Positions 11,068-22,214 of a stretch of 64,000 nucleotides of DNA are shown one piece after another (positions within the stretch are counted from its first letter, which is position 1; each line of letters begins with the position of its first letter). This stretch comes from Notospermus geniculatus (Eukaryota; Nemertea; Pilidiophora; Heteronemertea; Lineidae). The stretch is taken from contig NMRB01000066.1 of assembly GCA_002633025.1 (NCBI GenBank), positions 242,813 to 306,812 of the forward strand, given 5' to 3'. The notes beneath the pieces are model-generated. The model made no database searches and was not told where the DNA came from. It saw nothing but the letters and a program-made list of their open reading frames with translations. A program made the position numbers and the translations under genes.

Positions 11068-11819
11068 AAGTGCTATCATGAACCAATTCTCATATTTTAA
11101 CTGTATAACTGACATTCATCTCACTACAACATTAACATGTTCACAAAACAGAGTTGTCCTAAGTTCAGACTGACATGACTGATGTGTCACCCATATGTCA
11201 GTTGCCCTTGAGTTTCATATCTCGAAATCGTGGGATATATGCCCTTAAAACCATTTCATGGTTCACACCTACTTGTGAATTTCTCATGTTCTGTTGTTCT
11301 CTTTAATTTTCGTGATTAAAAATCTTATTTCTAATGATAAAACCTTGTCATTTTTCATGATGAGAGGTCCTTGAAGTTTATGAAATCAGCATGGAAAAGT
11401 CCTGGAAAAGTTCTTGAAAAAAATCATGCGCCAGGGGGAAGAACCCCCCGTGTTGAGAAGACTTCAGTCATTTGAACTACATAGGTGGGTTCAAGCTAAA
11501 CTAAAAGCCGTCAAACTTCAGATCAAATCAACAGCAAAATCATCTTTGACTAGCAAGACATCACTCCGCCCGCCGACTACGCTCAGACAAACCCTTGATG
11601 AACTTCGCTGTGGGAAGCTGTTTCCAAATGGATGTTCCTGTCTGTGGACTGACTCCCGCTGTTAGTTTTATAATAACCTTTTTTTATCGCAGATCGTTAA
11701 CATTTGCAAAAAGATGACATTGTAAAATGTCTGATGGTTCCCGCTTGTTGAAGAGAACGCTACAGGCTTGACAGGCAGCCTGCTGGCAGCCATTTTGATA
11801 TGCTGAAATCAAATCATCA
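11068..11819. other. Unassigned AT-rich sequence, possible 3' UTR
   Basis: It follows the stop of the coiled-coil exon. No convincing frame, RNA gene or TIR is seen. Confidence 0.4.
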
Positions 11820-12080
11820 AGTTTGACCTTGACCTTGACCTTGACCTCTGATCATCAAGGTCATCGTATAATCAAAATGGACATCCTCAGTAACCTAATA
11901 GTGGGTGACATCATGTCTACCTCTACCACAGGCAGAGATATTTCAAATTATCAAATTATGACCTTGGCCTTGACGTCTGATCATCAAGGTCATTGCATAA
12001 TCGAAATGGGCATCCTCAATAACCTAAGTATGGGTGATATCATTCCTCTACCTTTACCACAGGCAGAGATATTATAAAAA
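11820..12080. repeat. TGACCTTGACC array plus tandem 130-bp repeat
   Basis: Three or four joined TGACCT half-sites (11822-11848) precede two units sharing 'gatcatcaaggtcat', 'catcctca.taacct' and 'accacaggcagagatatt' (about 11847-11944 and 11975-12074). Same family as 2845-3360. The reverse strand reads TCAAGGTCA repeatedly. Confidence 0.7.
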
Positions 12081-12834
12081 TGTTGCCCGAAATGTCGGGT
12101 GACATACCGAATGTCCCCCCGCTGGGATGATATGTCTCCCGAGACTGTGTGTTCAATGCAAGACCCAACTGGCCCCGGCCTAGAGTTTGGGACGTTTTGA
12201 GTTAACCATTTTGCATCAAGGCAACTGCTTACGTCCAAGAAATGAGAATGTGAGTGGTATTTTTCTGTTTGAAAAGACTGCATTTGTTCTATGGCCGTTC
12301 GAACTTGCGAACCGAGAGAGTGAAAAAAGCGGCGGCCATTACATAGCCATGGTAGCGGGCAACATATCGCGATATGACCGCCCGCGGGGGGACATATCGA
12401 AATGACACAAGGTCACATGACGTAAATGAGCCAATCACGTTCACGGAATTTTACTTGAGGTACGAGATTTCGAATTATCAACTAAGACTTGTTTCATGTT
12501 GCTCAGTTATCAATATGGCAAGTTATCAAATTCGTGATATCGATATCACCGTGACCCCAACATCTCACATCAAAAGTAATCAGTCCATTCGATTCCTAGG
12601 GTATGAAAACCTGAGGGTAGAACTTATTTCGATTGCTGTAGGTGTTGAAGGAGCCGAGTTATGCCATTAGATTAAAGCGTGACGGACAAAATATCAAGTC
12701 TGATATGTTGATTACATCATGATGGAGGAGCTGAGATTGAAAATTATTGGCTCATTGGATTGCCCAGGTTCACAAACCTAGGGGTAGGATTTGTTTCCAA
12801 GGCTGTAGCTAGCTGTTCAAGGAGATGAGATATG

Positions 12835-12930
12835 AAGATGTGACAGACCGGACACACAGACAGACAGACACACAGACACCATGACCAAAAACAACATGGT
12901 TCCCGATCTGGTTGATCGGGAACCATAAAA
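12835..12930 (-). repeat. Second copy of the hairpin/microsatellite repeat
   Basis: The reverse complement reads ATGGTTCCCGATC, a short loop, GATCGGGAACCAT, then 'tttggtcatggtgtctgtgtg' and CTGT repeats. This matches 2205-2331. Confidence 0.7.
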
Positions 12931-12950
12931 AATATGAACATTTCTAAATA

Positions 12951-13313
12951 CAGTGGAACCTGGACCACTGAACACCTCCGTACATTGAACACCTCCTATA
13001 TTGAACACTATTTCTCGGTCCAAGTGTAAAGTTTTTCAGTGTGGCCGTTTTTCTGTGTGATTCCCATTGTTCGGAACACACTGGGAAACGAACTTGCTAA
13101 TTCTCTGTGTGTCGCCCATTGTCAAGTCGCCGCTTATTCCCTCAATTTATTGTAATGTCACACTGGCACACGGGCCTCACTGAAAAACGTTACACCGCCA
13201 AAACTAAGCCTAGGCCTAATTTCAAGTACGAAAACAGTGGTACAATGAACACCTGTGTACATTGAACAATCTGAGCTGGTCCCGTGAGTGTTCAATGTAG
13301 GCAGGTTCCACTG
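12951..13313. mobile_element. Pogo/Tigger-like MITE, 363 bp
   Basis: Ends CAGTGGAACCTG and CAGGTTCCACTG are exact inverted repeats, with TA on both sides (12949-12950, 13314-13315). CAGTGGAACC is a common terminus of pogo-type elements. The interior has several 'ttgaacacct' words and no transposase. Confidence 0.8.
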
Positions 13314-13609
13314 TACCACGTCAGTTTTTCGTACACCTATCTTCTCGTTTTAGGAAATTTCGTTCTTTTTGTTCAACAGCATAGTTCATGTGAGAAGTGG
13401 GTAAATCGAAATGGATAGAATGACTGGACAGTTTGTGACCATCCTTGTTCCTAAAACTTTCCATCCACGAAATGCAGAGTGGTTGGTTCAATTGCCTTGT
13501 TGCCAACCTGGGAGCGAGGATGGCAAACAAGTGTCCTGATTGGTGCACGGCAACTCGAGGTGCGAGGGAAACACAAACCCCGGCGAAGTTCTCCATGGGC
13601 CATATGCAT

Positions 13610-13686
13610 AAAGGTGGAATTGGCTTATTCATGGTATAACTTAATACGTTACGTTATATCTGGAATAAGCTTATTCCACCTTTAAG
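13610..13686. repeat. Small hairpin MITE
   Basis: CATAAAGGTGGAATTGGCTTATTC pairs with GAATAAGCTTATTCCACCTTTAAG around a short loop. Its 'catatgcataaa' start resembles the 16795-17492 element. Confidence 0.6.
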
Positions 13687-13989
13687 CGGCGAAAAAGTTC
13701 CCTGTCGTAAAGTTACTGTGATGACTTTTTATCCATCTAGGCCGTGTTCCGACCACGTTTGAAGAAAAAAATCTTTCTTACTTAAGGCTAGGTCACAAAT
13801 GCACCGGGTCCCGTACGATTTTCCCAACCCAGCGTCTAGCTGTGGATTTTAGACTGAACGTCGGATATAAGATGAATTATGCCGAAATCGCCTCAATGGA
13901 TAAGCGGAATATTAGACTGGATCAAATTGGGCACCGTAGAAATTGGCCAAAATTTCTGTTTTTGCTCGCCGTACGGGCCCCGGAGTGGA

Positions 13990-14375
13990 TATGTGACGGG
14001 GGCTTTTAAACTCCCTACGCAGTTGTGTACCGCGCCCCCTTCGGTTTACCCGCTCTCCACAACTGCTTAACTTCGTAAAATTCGCCGCGTTTGGTCAACA
14101 GACGGCGCTGAGAGAGTCGACCAATGAGAGCACCGAGCAACCGGTAACCAAGCTGGCCTGAGTCACTTTTTCATTGGCCGAACGGTTCGTAGCCATGGTA
14201 GCACAAGAACATCCGTTGCCAACGGGCCAAAGAGTTCTGAAAGCAGCGTGTTGATAGGCTGTAAAACTCGCGCCAGCGCTGACGCCATCTGTTGACCAAA
14301 CGCGGCGACTTCCACGAAGTAAAGCAGTTGTGGAGAGGGGTAAACCGTAGGGAGTTTAGGGGGCTTTATGCATAC
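13990..14375. repeat. Fold-back element
   Basis: The left arm has GGGGGCTTTTAAACTCCCTACG, CTCTCCACAACTGCTT and CGCCGCGTTTGGTCAACAGA. The right arm has the inverse of each in reverse order (14286-14372). Boundaries are approximate. Open minus readings here are by-products of the arms. Confidence 0.65.
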
Positions 14376-14427
14376 GGCCATAAATGTGCGTACGAAGTAC
14401 GACGTAGTAGAGACACATGCTATAGTT

Positions 14428-16373
14428 CCACGTCCTTGGGTCGTTTTGCAGAAACATCGTGTTAGAGAAAATCTGAAGCCAGGTTTAGGACCCTTTTAGA
14501 AAAGTCATGTTGCCAAAAAGTCATTTACACCGGCAACAGTCGCTAGGGTGTTTTAAATATTGGGAACTAACTTCCTCATTGGACGTCAGTTAAACCTAGC
14601 GTCCACTAGGGCGGGGACAAGACGCGGAATGCAAATTTAGTAAATCCGCATTCATTCAGCAACCTATCCGCATATTCTTGAAATATTCCGTTCACTGTTT
14701 TTATTATTCCCGAACAGTTCCCGGCATTTCTGCGCGTTCGGGAGAGGGCGAAATTTCCGCGTCCAAATTTTGATGGAGACCAAATTTTGGACCGACGCGG
14801 AAATGAACTTCCCGACAACTTCGGCAACTTGTCTGCATTGTCCTGCGGACATCGTCAGGACATCCCGCCTTTCTGTAACACTTCCGCAAATACTCCTGAA
14901 AGCCTTGGCGGTGCGGGCAACTTCGCGAAGGCAAGCAGAACCAACGCGGACTGTTTCAGGAACGCTCGGAGCCGATGCGGATCAAAATAAGCGAGTGCGC
15001 GAAGCCGTCAAGACATTTTACGGTCAAGACACGGAAAAGTCAACATGTTGCGGCGTGGAGGAGTTTATGGCCGGCTTTCCATTGCCGCGTTTCCTAACCC
15101 CATGACGGCTAGCAGACATATGAGAAAAACCCAAGTCGTCGCCGAATTTACAACCTTGCATTATTTCCTCATATTGTCCGCATATCAAAATATGGTCGTC
15201 GGAAAGTCATCCTGATTGTCCTAGTCCACTATTTTACCACTCCTGGGGTGATCATAGATGTGTCCGCGCTGTCCTGCTACGATCAGCGGCATTTCGCGCC
15301 CTTCACGATTGATTCCTAGGACACTCCGGGTATGTCTGCAGAGATTCGTCGCAATGTCCCAGGAAACGATGATTCGCACACTTTTTTGTGCGTCTGACGA
15401 GGAAAGAATGCCGAAATGGCATAATTTGCTTCCGCAACCCTTCCTAATCTTGTCAGCGCCCTAGTGGACGCCCCCCCCCCCCCATAAGACGCAACGACTG
15501 AGCTATGTACAGTAGAATGGGAGCCGATGTAGAGCTAACTTTTGAACGGTTGGATTTTCACCCCATAAATGCATTACCAACTGATAGAAACATATCAAAT
15601 AATCCTATTCCTTGAAGTTTTTAAGCAGCTATGTAATTGGAAACGACTTTTTATGTATTTTGACCCATTTTTGTGTTAGGTTTACTTTATATAAAACGTC
15701 ATCTCTTATTACAAAACAACTGAAAACAATTAAGAATATGCCTGTGTGATTCCGAGACACTATACCACTATCAGTTGGTAATACATGTGACCCTCCGCTA
15801 CAAAACCAGTGTAAAGTCGCGCGGAAAAGGAGCCTAAACGTACCGACATGGCACCAGGAGATAGAAGTAGAAATAGAATCGCTCAGACTTCACAACAGAC
15901 AGGCAGACAATACTGAAACTGACAAATGCATTGGTCACAACTTGCCAACCTGAAAGTGACTGATGATTGGTTTTGTGGTGGAGGTTTACATTTGTCAGTT
16001 TCGGTGTTGTCTGTCTATTGTGAGGTCTGAGTGATCCTGTCTCTATCTTTATCTCCTGGTGTCATGCCAGTACGTTTAGGCTCATGTTCCATGCGACGTT
16101 ACACTGGTTTTGTGGCGGTGGGTCACACATTTATGCGGTGTAAATCCAGCCGTTCAAAAGTTACGCGTCTCCCATTAACCTGTACAAAGTTCAGTTGTTG
16201 CGTCCGTCGGGGTCCAATGGTGAAGTCAGTTCCCAAAATTCAAAATGCCCTAGTGGTCGGCAGAAGATTTTTTGGCAACATGATTTTTCCGAAACCTGGG
16301 TAACGAAGGGTCCTAAACCTGGATTCAGATTTGCTCTAACACGATGATTCTGGAGAACGACATAAGGACGTGG
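14428..16373. repeat. Large (1.95 kb) inverted-repeat element with nested palindromes
   Basis: 14428-14522 ('ccacgtccttggg' ... 'atgttgccaaaaagtc') is the inverse of 16262-16373 with moderate divergence. Inside are a TIR pair GCGTCCACTAGGGCG (about 14599-14613) / CGCCCTAGTGGACGC (about 15457-15471) and a second inverted pair around 15786-15930 and 15960-16130 ('acaaaaccagtgtaa', 'ggagataga'). No coding region. The short readings at 14606-15105 come from repeat arms. Confidence 0.65.
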
Positions 16374-16380
16374 ACGAGCT

Positions 16381-16762
16381 AAAAGGGTAAATGTCGTCCT
16401 GGGTATATACAAAGATTACCCAGGATCTCAATCTTCACTAAAACAATACCCTGGGTGTAGTTTCGGTAGCCGAACATCACCCAGCTTCCGCAATCAGTCC
16501 CTAGGAACGAGTCCTATTTAGAAATCCCGTGGAATCTCCGTGGTATCTCGCGGTGTCGCGCCGCGGTACTTGTTGAGTGAAGCTGTCCATGACATTCTTC
16601 AGGCGGTCACGTGACCACGGGCGAGATAACCTCGAATCCAGGTGTCATACTACGATGCTGGGTGATGTTCGGCTACCGAAAGAACACCCAGGGTATTGTT
16701 TCAGTGAAGATTGTAATCCTGGGTAATCTTTGTATATACCCAGGACGACATTTACCCTTTCA
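16381..16762. mobile_element. Fold-back element, relative of 5396-5744
   Basis: Ends AAAGGGTAAATGTCGTCCTG and the inverse. The arms contain repeated 'ctgggt' words and 'cggtagccgaacatcaccca'. Flanks GGACGAGCT (16372-16380) and GCACGAGTT (16763-16771) look like a diverged 9-bp target duplication. Confidence 0.7.
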
Positions 16763-16794
16763 GCACGAGTTGGCCATGATGCAGCATAGCCTGG

Positions 16795-17492
16795 GGCCAT
16801 ATGCATAAAACTACTTAAGTACGAAAATCCCAAGGGATTCCCTCAAACCACCACTAAAGTGGAAATCTTAACATAAGGGAGATGCAGAAAGCTACTTTGG
16901 AATAGTGAAAGCCTCAAAATCACCCTTAACTCTAAGTGTGGTCACAGTTCCCTTAACTGACTCCTTAACTTCACAGTTGTGGCAGGAACAGGTTGGAATA
17001 TGCTATCCATGCTGTTTTTTAATGCATGCTAGCCAAATAGGCCGGGGAAATTATGTGCTAGGCTAGGGTGGGATAACATTGAACTGTGCCAAGGATTTTG
17101 ATTTGACAGACCATGTATCCTCTTTCTGTCCTACCAATTTGGTAACCTCTTTTTTGTTTTCCACCGTTAATAGCCACTTTACACAGTTCCTAACATACTA
17201 AAATGTGCATTACAGCATTGCCTGCAGTCATGTTCATGTACATGCAGCCTACATTTGAGAAACCTTCCTTAAGTATAACACTCAAGAAATCTGGGAAACC
17301 CCTTGAATACTGAAATTTCATTGGCTGACACCACAATTCCTGGAAATACTTTAGTTAAGGGTTGCCCTTAGCTGAGTATGCCCTTAGTTTGTTTTATGCA
17401 TACACCTTAAGTATGGCACTTGGTAAAGTGAAATCCTTAGACTTTAAGGGTAAGTTTTACACTTAACTTAAGGAAGTTTTATGCATATGGCC
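16795..17492. mobile_element. TIR element, GGCCATATGCATAAAAC ends
   Basis: GGCCATATGCATAAAACTACTTAAG is inverted at the right end (CTTAAGGAAGTTTTATGCATATGGCC). CCTGG flanks both sides (16790-16794, 17493-17497). The interior is AT-rich with repeated 'cccttaa' words and no coding region. Confidence 0.7.
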
Positions 17493-17884
17493 CCTGGTTC
17501 CCTGGCCACCGTCTAGATGGCACTGCGTAGACGGTGGCCAGGCAGTAGCCGCGAATTTTACCAGGAATTCCTGGGAAAGGGTATGGCCTCGGGATTCATA
17601 GCGTCAATTAATCTGACAAATGAAAAGGACGAATTTGGGAATAATGATAGAGAAAAAAAGGATTTAGCTAATTCATACTTACAACGTACAACACTGGTGA
17701 AAAGAACGAGCATTTATGAGTTAAGTATTTTTTTACTTGGTCGAATCGATTACTCAGAACAGCTTTGTCTCCTGCCCAAACGGGTCATCCCCGTTGTAAT
17801 GACCTCACATTCCCATCATGCTCAACGGCTACTGCCTGGCCTCCGTCTACGCAGCGCCATCTGGACTGTGGCCAGGGTACCAGG
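17493..17884. repeat. TIR element abutting the receptor gene
   Basis: CCTGGTTCCCTGGCCACCGT...CAGGCAGTAGCC (17493-17550) is inverted at about 17820-17884. The left arm also folds on itself (CTGGCCACCGTCTA / TAGACGGTGGCCAG). A 123-codon plus reading spans it and is not considered a gene. It ends 40 bp from the receptor stop codon, so it sits in its 3' untranslated region or just beyond. Confidence 0.65.
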
Positions 17885-17923
17885 CTAGATGCAGCAAAAT
17901 GCACTTCGGGTCACACACAGCGA

Positions 17924-19000
17924 TCAAACGGAACGTGGGCATACTGGAAGGCATCGTATTGAGAAAACACTTCGCAATGTCCGACGAAATCGCCTACCAG
18001 TTGCGCAGTAGACAAAAAAATTCGCAAAACAATTTACGTTGCCAAGAAAGTAAACTGTTTCCAACACAATGTGCTTTACCATGTCATTACGGTAAATGGT
18101 TAAAGATAAATATCGGGCGAGAACAAGTGGAATCTGTTGGAGACAGCCGGGCATCTCTAGAACAATGAAAACACACACAACACCTAGGACCCTTCGTGTC
18201 ACGGCCATCGTGTAACCATGGCCTTGATTAGCGAGGCCTCTCGGTAGCCTGATTGTCCTCCTCTGCCGAAGTGCACTAATCATCGACGAAGACAGGAATA
18301 ACAGAAAAAAGATGGGTAGGAACGAATTGATGACCATATGAAGAAAGATGACGTATATCAAGTAAAAGTGATGATACGTGCGTAGTGACGTGTATATCCA
18401 CCACGGGCGAAAACCATCAGAGCAATAGTCGAACACATAGACAACAATACGAAGGAAAAAAAGTGGAATACGGTAAAGGAAAGAGATGATAATGGTTATT
18501 ACAGAAGCTATGTAGGCGTTCCTTTTGGTGCAGATAGAAGCCGCCCTTAAAGGTTTACAAACAGCAATGTATCGTTCAACAGAGACCACTACTGTGAGCC
18601 AGATTGAAGTTGTCTTCGAGAACCATAACAACGGCGACACGTAAGCGGTAGCCAGTACCGCAAGTTCCCTTAAAAATATCATCTCGCCGGTAAACACGTA
18701 TATCCTTTCGGGAGTTCGTAAAAGAAATGAAGTAGTTAGTACCATGCTGTCCGCTACGGCTAAAGCACGGAGAATTATAGACGTCGAGGTGAAGGGCTTC
18801 TCGATGCCGAGGACAATAAAGGACAACACGTTAGCTGCTACTCCAAAAACTCCGACGACAACCACCAGTGGCACATGCACAACGAAATCAAATAGGCCCA
18901 AGAAGTTGTCTAACGACCTGGTGGGGTACAGACAAAGCCATCCTGAGCTTCCAACTATCGCCAGTGTTGACTCCATTTTCATCAACATTCCTTTGTTCAA
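17924..19000 (-). CDS. Rhodopsin-family peptide-receptor-like GPCR (FMRFamide-receptor type)
   Basis: A single 358-residue exon with seven hydrophobic segments (TM1 about 34-66, TM2 73-95, TM3 117-141, TM4 161-182, TM5 213-242, TM6 269-294, TM7 311-333). Class A landmarks are N57 in TM1, LAVAD with D84 in TM2, ERYIAVCKPL at 142-151 replacing DRY, and a TM7 ending NFFVYCATGRRFR in place of NPxxY. That ending is typical of FMRFamide-receptor-like peptide GPCRs. No cysteine is seen at the usual top of TM3. The start is the first ATG (19000); M5, M7 or M9 are alternatives. The length is normal for the family. Ligand unknown. Paralogue at 25502-26584. Confidence 0.85.
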   Translation of the reverse strand: MNKGMLMKMESTLAIVGSSGWLCLYPTRSLDNFLGLFDFVVHVPLVVVVGVFGVAANVLSFIVLGIEKPFTSTSIILRALAVADSMVLTTSFLLRTPERIYVFTGEMIFLRELAVLATAYVSPLLWFSKTTSIWLTVVVSVERYIAVCKPLRAASICTKRNAYIASVITIIISFLYRIPLFFLRIVVYVFDYCSDGFRPWWIYTSLRTYHHFYLIYVIFLHMVINSFLPIFFLLFLSSSMISALRQRRTIRLPRGLANQGHGYTMAVTRRVLGVVCVFIVLEMPGCLQQIPLVLARYLSLTIYRNDMVKHIVLETVYFLGNVNCFANFFVYCATGRRFRRTLRSVFSIRCLPVCPRSV

Positions 19001-19300
19001 TATATACTAGTACAGTGGGTTTTAACGGTAAGAAAGAGCAAAAAAAGATAATGCGATTAAACCTGAAGTAGGTGTCACCCAATACCATGGAGAATCGACA
19101 CATTAGAAGAAGCGAAAAAATCTGTTGGAAAATTTTTGTGAAAAATGTGTCTTTCAAATTTATGTACATTTTCCTGTACATTTATGTATGTACAAAGTAC
19201 TATATGACAAATTCCTTCCCGTATAGTTTCCGTTCTCATGACATTCTGCAGTCGATTTTACTTTTACAGGGTTGTCCGTGGAGCACTAGGTGGAAATGAG
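19001..19300. other. Receptor upstream region
   Basis: 5' flank of the minus-strand receptor. No TATA or initiator assignment is made. It is AT-rich with short inverted words only. Confidence 0.35.
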
Positions 19301-19304
19301 GAGC

Positions 19305-19600
19305 CTGATAGCCTAGTGGTTATCACGCACGCTTAGCAAGCGGCAGGTTCCGGGTTCGAATCCAGCCCGGGCCATATGGGATTTAATTCCCGGCTCTTCA
19401 GTCCGTCGCATGGGACAGTAAGCCGTGGTGCCTTGTACCTTGTGTCTTTGCAAGGGCAAGTAAAAGACCCCATCCAAGTGAGGAACATGAGTAGCTTGTG
19501 ATGGCCTCCTCCGTACTTACCAGGGCCAATAATGGAATTGCGAAATGAATACAAATAATGAAATAAAAAAAAAAAGAAATACAAATACAAATACTAGATG
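19305..19600 (+). mobile_element. tRNA-derived SINE
   Basis: The head has an A-box-like TAGCCTAGTGG (near 19310) and B-box GGTTCGAATCC (near 19352), spaced as in tRNA. A body with 'gtcgcatgggacagtaagccgtggtgcc' and an A-rich tail (aaataaaaaaaaaaagaaatacaaatac) follow. The cloverleaf is imperfect, so this is a SINE rather than a functional tRNA. Confidence 0.8.
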
Positions 19601-20029
19601 GAAATTACCGTAATTACATGTAGGCCTAATTCCAGCTGATTAAATATCAAATTGTTACTTACATGTTATCATATGAGCTGAGCTGTATCAGTCCCGGTAT
19701 CATGGCCTGAGACCCCGTATCATCCCGAGGACGGGATGATATTTGTATCACATATCATGTATATAGGCCTACAGCATGTATAGGCCTACAGCATGTATCA
19801 TAATTATATTTATATGAGTGCAGGGATTCAATACGCCCCAAGTGTGCTACCAGTTACATGCCGTATACCTGTCCCAAGAATTTGATAAACACCTTCTCCG
19901 AAGACCAGGATGAAGACGTGTTGCATACTTCTCGGTTGGCCTGGTTGGCGGGAAATTAGGCTCCAACAGCCACACCATGCCACCGGCCGGCCTGCCCGTC
20001 GCTAGCACGACGATCCCAAAACTATACCA

Positions 20030-22200
20030 AAATCGAATATTTTCTATAGCACAACAGCAAATGATTACTTCTCTAATATTGGGGAAGAACTTTCTTTAGG
20101 TATTCGTCCATCCGTGAAACCTTTTAAATCTTACCTTGGAAATTCGTTACCCAAGTCTTTTTCTTTTACACCGGTAAATGAAGAAAAAATACTAAAAGTA
20201 ATATCCGGTTTATCACCGAAAATTAGTTCTGGTTTTGATGGAATCTCCTCAAAAGTCCTTAAATTTATTAAGAATGAAACATCTCGTCCTCTTACCATAC
20301 TTTTAAATCAATGTATTTCCACAGGAATTTTTCCTGATAAGTTAAAAATGGCTAGAGTCATACCACTTTTCAAAAAAGGTAGTAAATCATTAATGACAAA
20401 TTACCGCCCTATTTCCTTATTGTCGGCCTTTTCTAAAGTTTTTGAACGTATTATTCATGAGCAATTGAGTGACTATTTTAATCTGCAAGGATTATTACAC
20501 CCTCATCAGTATGGATTCAGAAAAAAACACTCTACTGAACTTGCTGCAGCTCATCTTGTCGATCATGGCCGGCCGCATAGAAACTCCGCTAGTGCTTCAA
20601 CAGCCTATCGGTGTTAAAATGCATGGAAAAATGTACAGCACTCTCGGCAGATGGGCTCCGCTACCGCTAGCGGAGTTTCTATGCGGCCACCCCATGTCAC
20701 CAACAAAATGGACAGCGGTCTTAAACCTGTCTGCATTTTCATGGACCTATCTAAGACTTTTGATACCCTCAACCATGATATTTTATTACATAAATTAAGT
20801 CACTACGGACTCACAAATCCCGCTATAGATTTGCTGAGGTCGTACCTCTCTGATCGTAGACAATTTGTTGACCTTTCTGGAGTTAAATCAAGTATTAAGT
20901 CAATATCTACTGGTGTTCCTCAGGGATCAATCCTCGGACCTCTTCTTTTTATTATCTATATTAATGATTTGCCAAATGTGAGCGACATTTTAGAAAGCAT
21001 TTTATATGCAGATGACACTACACTTGTTTTTACCCCAGGACAGAACGATAGCCCTTCGCAAATTTCCAACGTAATTAACGCTGAACTTAACAAAATAAAT
21101 GACTGGTTTCTTGCTAACAAACTTTCTCTGAACACCGCTAAAACAAAATTCATGGTTTTTCATCACCCGCAGTCGGCAGCACCTCGTCTTAGGATTATTA
21201 TAGATGACAATACCATTGAACTCGTAAATAAATTTAATTTCTTAGGCCTAACGTTAAACAACAATCTGACATGGCAAAACCACATAAGTCACATTGCAAC
21301 GAAAATATCCAGATCCACCGGCATACTTTATAGAATGAAATCTGTTTTACCACTTCGTATATTAGTGACTCTATACAACTCTATTATCATGTCACACCTG
21401 AATTACCATCTATTTCTCTGGGGCAGTAATAATGATAGACTTTTTAAACTACAAAAGAAAGCTATACGTTTCATATCTGGGGCAAGATATCTTGCTCACA
21501 CTGCGCCACTCTTCAAAAAACTTAATCTCATCTCACTTCCCCATCTTTATGATCTCTCGGTTGCCAAATTCTATTACAAGTATGTAAATAACTCCTTACC
21601 CAGTTACTTCACTACATCTTTCCGTCTGTCAACTAATGCAGACGGACACGCTTACAATACCCGAAATCAGCACAGGCTCGTCATTCCACCTCATCGTCAT
21701 TCTTTCTATAAATCTAGTCTTAAATTCAAGACCATCACTTTAATTAACAGCCTACCTCCTATAATTTCAGATAAGTTTTTTACCCACAGTCTAGCTGGTT
21801 TTATCACATACTACAAAAAATACCTACTTGAAAATTATGATACTGTCTGTACTATTCCAAACTGTTATGTATGTTCCCTTACCGACCATTAACTCGCTTG
21901 CCTTTTTCTCTTGTATATATGTGTCAAAATAGCTGCAAGCCACTTTATAACCTTTCAACCCTCACATTGCTGTCATTTAATTTTGATTTAAACTAATTAT
22001 TTATTCGTGTACTCTATCTCTTTGGTGGCCTGCGCACCAGCGGTCTTTCTGGCCTTGCGCAGGTCTCCTGACCTATGCTTTTTTTTTGTGTACAATTATT
22101 TGTATGTAATTACCCTGTGTCTCTCGTCTCCATTATGTTTGCACAATTATCTTTTATGTTATTTACTTAATTTGGTCAAATAAAGCACATATCTATCTAT
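20030..22200 (+). pseudogene. 5'-truncated non-LTR retrotransposon (LINE), RT region
   Basis: One plus frame from about 20030 to the stop at 21890-21892 encodes reverse transcriptase: NYRPISLL, then after an inserted MITE CIFMDLSKTFDTLNHD, GVPQGSILGPLLF and YADDTT (catalytic aspartates), followed by the thumb/C-terminal region. Endonuclease and ORF1 are missing, the usual 5' truncation. The 3' tail has a hairpin ('ctgcgcaccag...cttgcgcag'), AATAAA and an ATCT repeat (22180-22202). CR1/Rex-like in style. A 125-bp MITE with stops interrupts the frame, so the copy is dead. Confidence 0.85.
20568..20692. mobile_element. 125-bp palindromic MITE inside the LINE RT
   Basis: GGCCGCATAGAAACTCCGCTAG is inverted at the right end (CTAGCGGAGTTTCTATGCGGCC). 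CATG flanks both sides (20564-20567, 20693-20696). Insert plus duplication is 129 bp, a multiple of three, and the two flanking open readings are in the same frame. Removal joins LVD to HVTNKM. Confidence 0.85.
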
Positions 22201-22214
22201 CTAGCAAACGAAAC

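Noticed and set aside
11414-11665. 83-codon plus reading
   Set aside because: No homology-like motif, and unrelated to the preceding coiled-coil frame.
17517-18168. Plus readings of 116-123 codons near the receptor
   Set aside because: The first lies within a TIR element; the second is antisense to the receptor.
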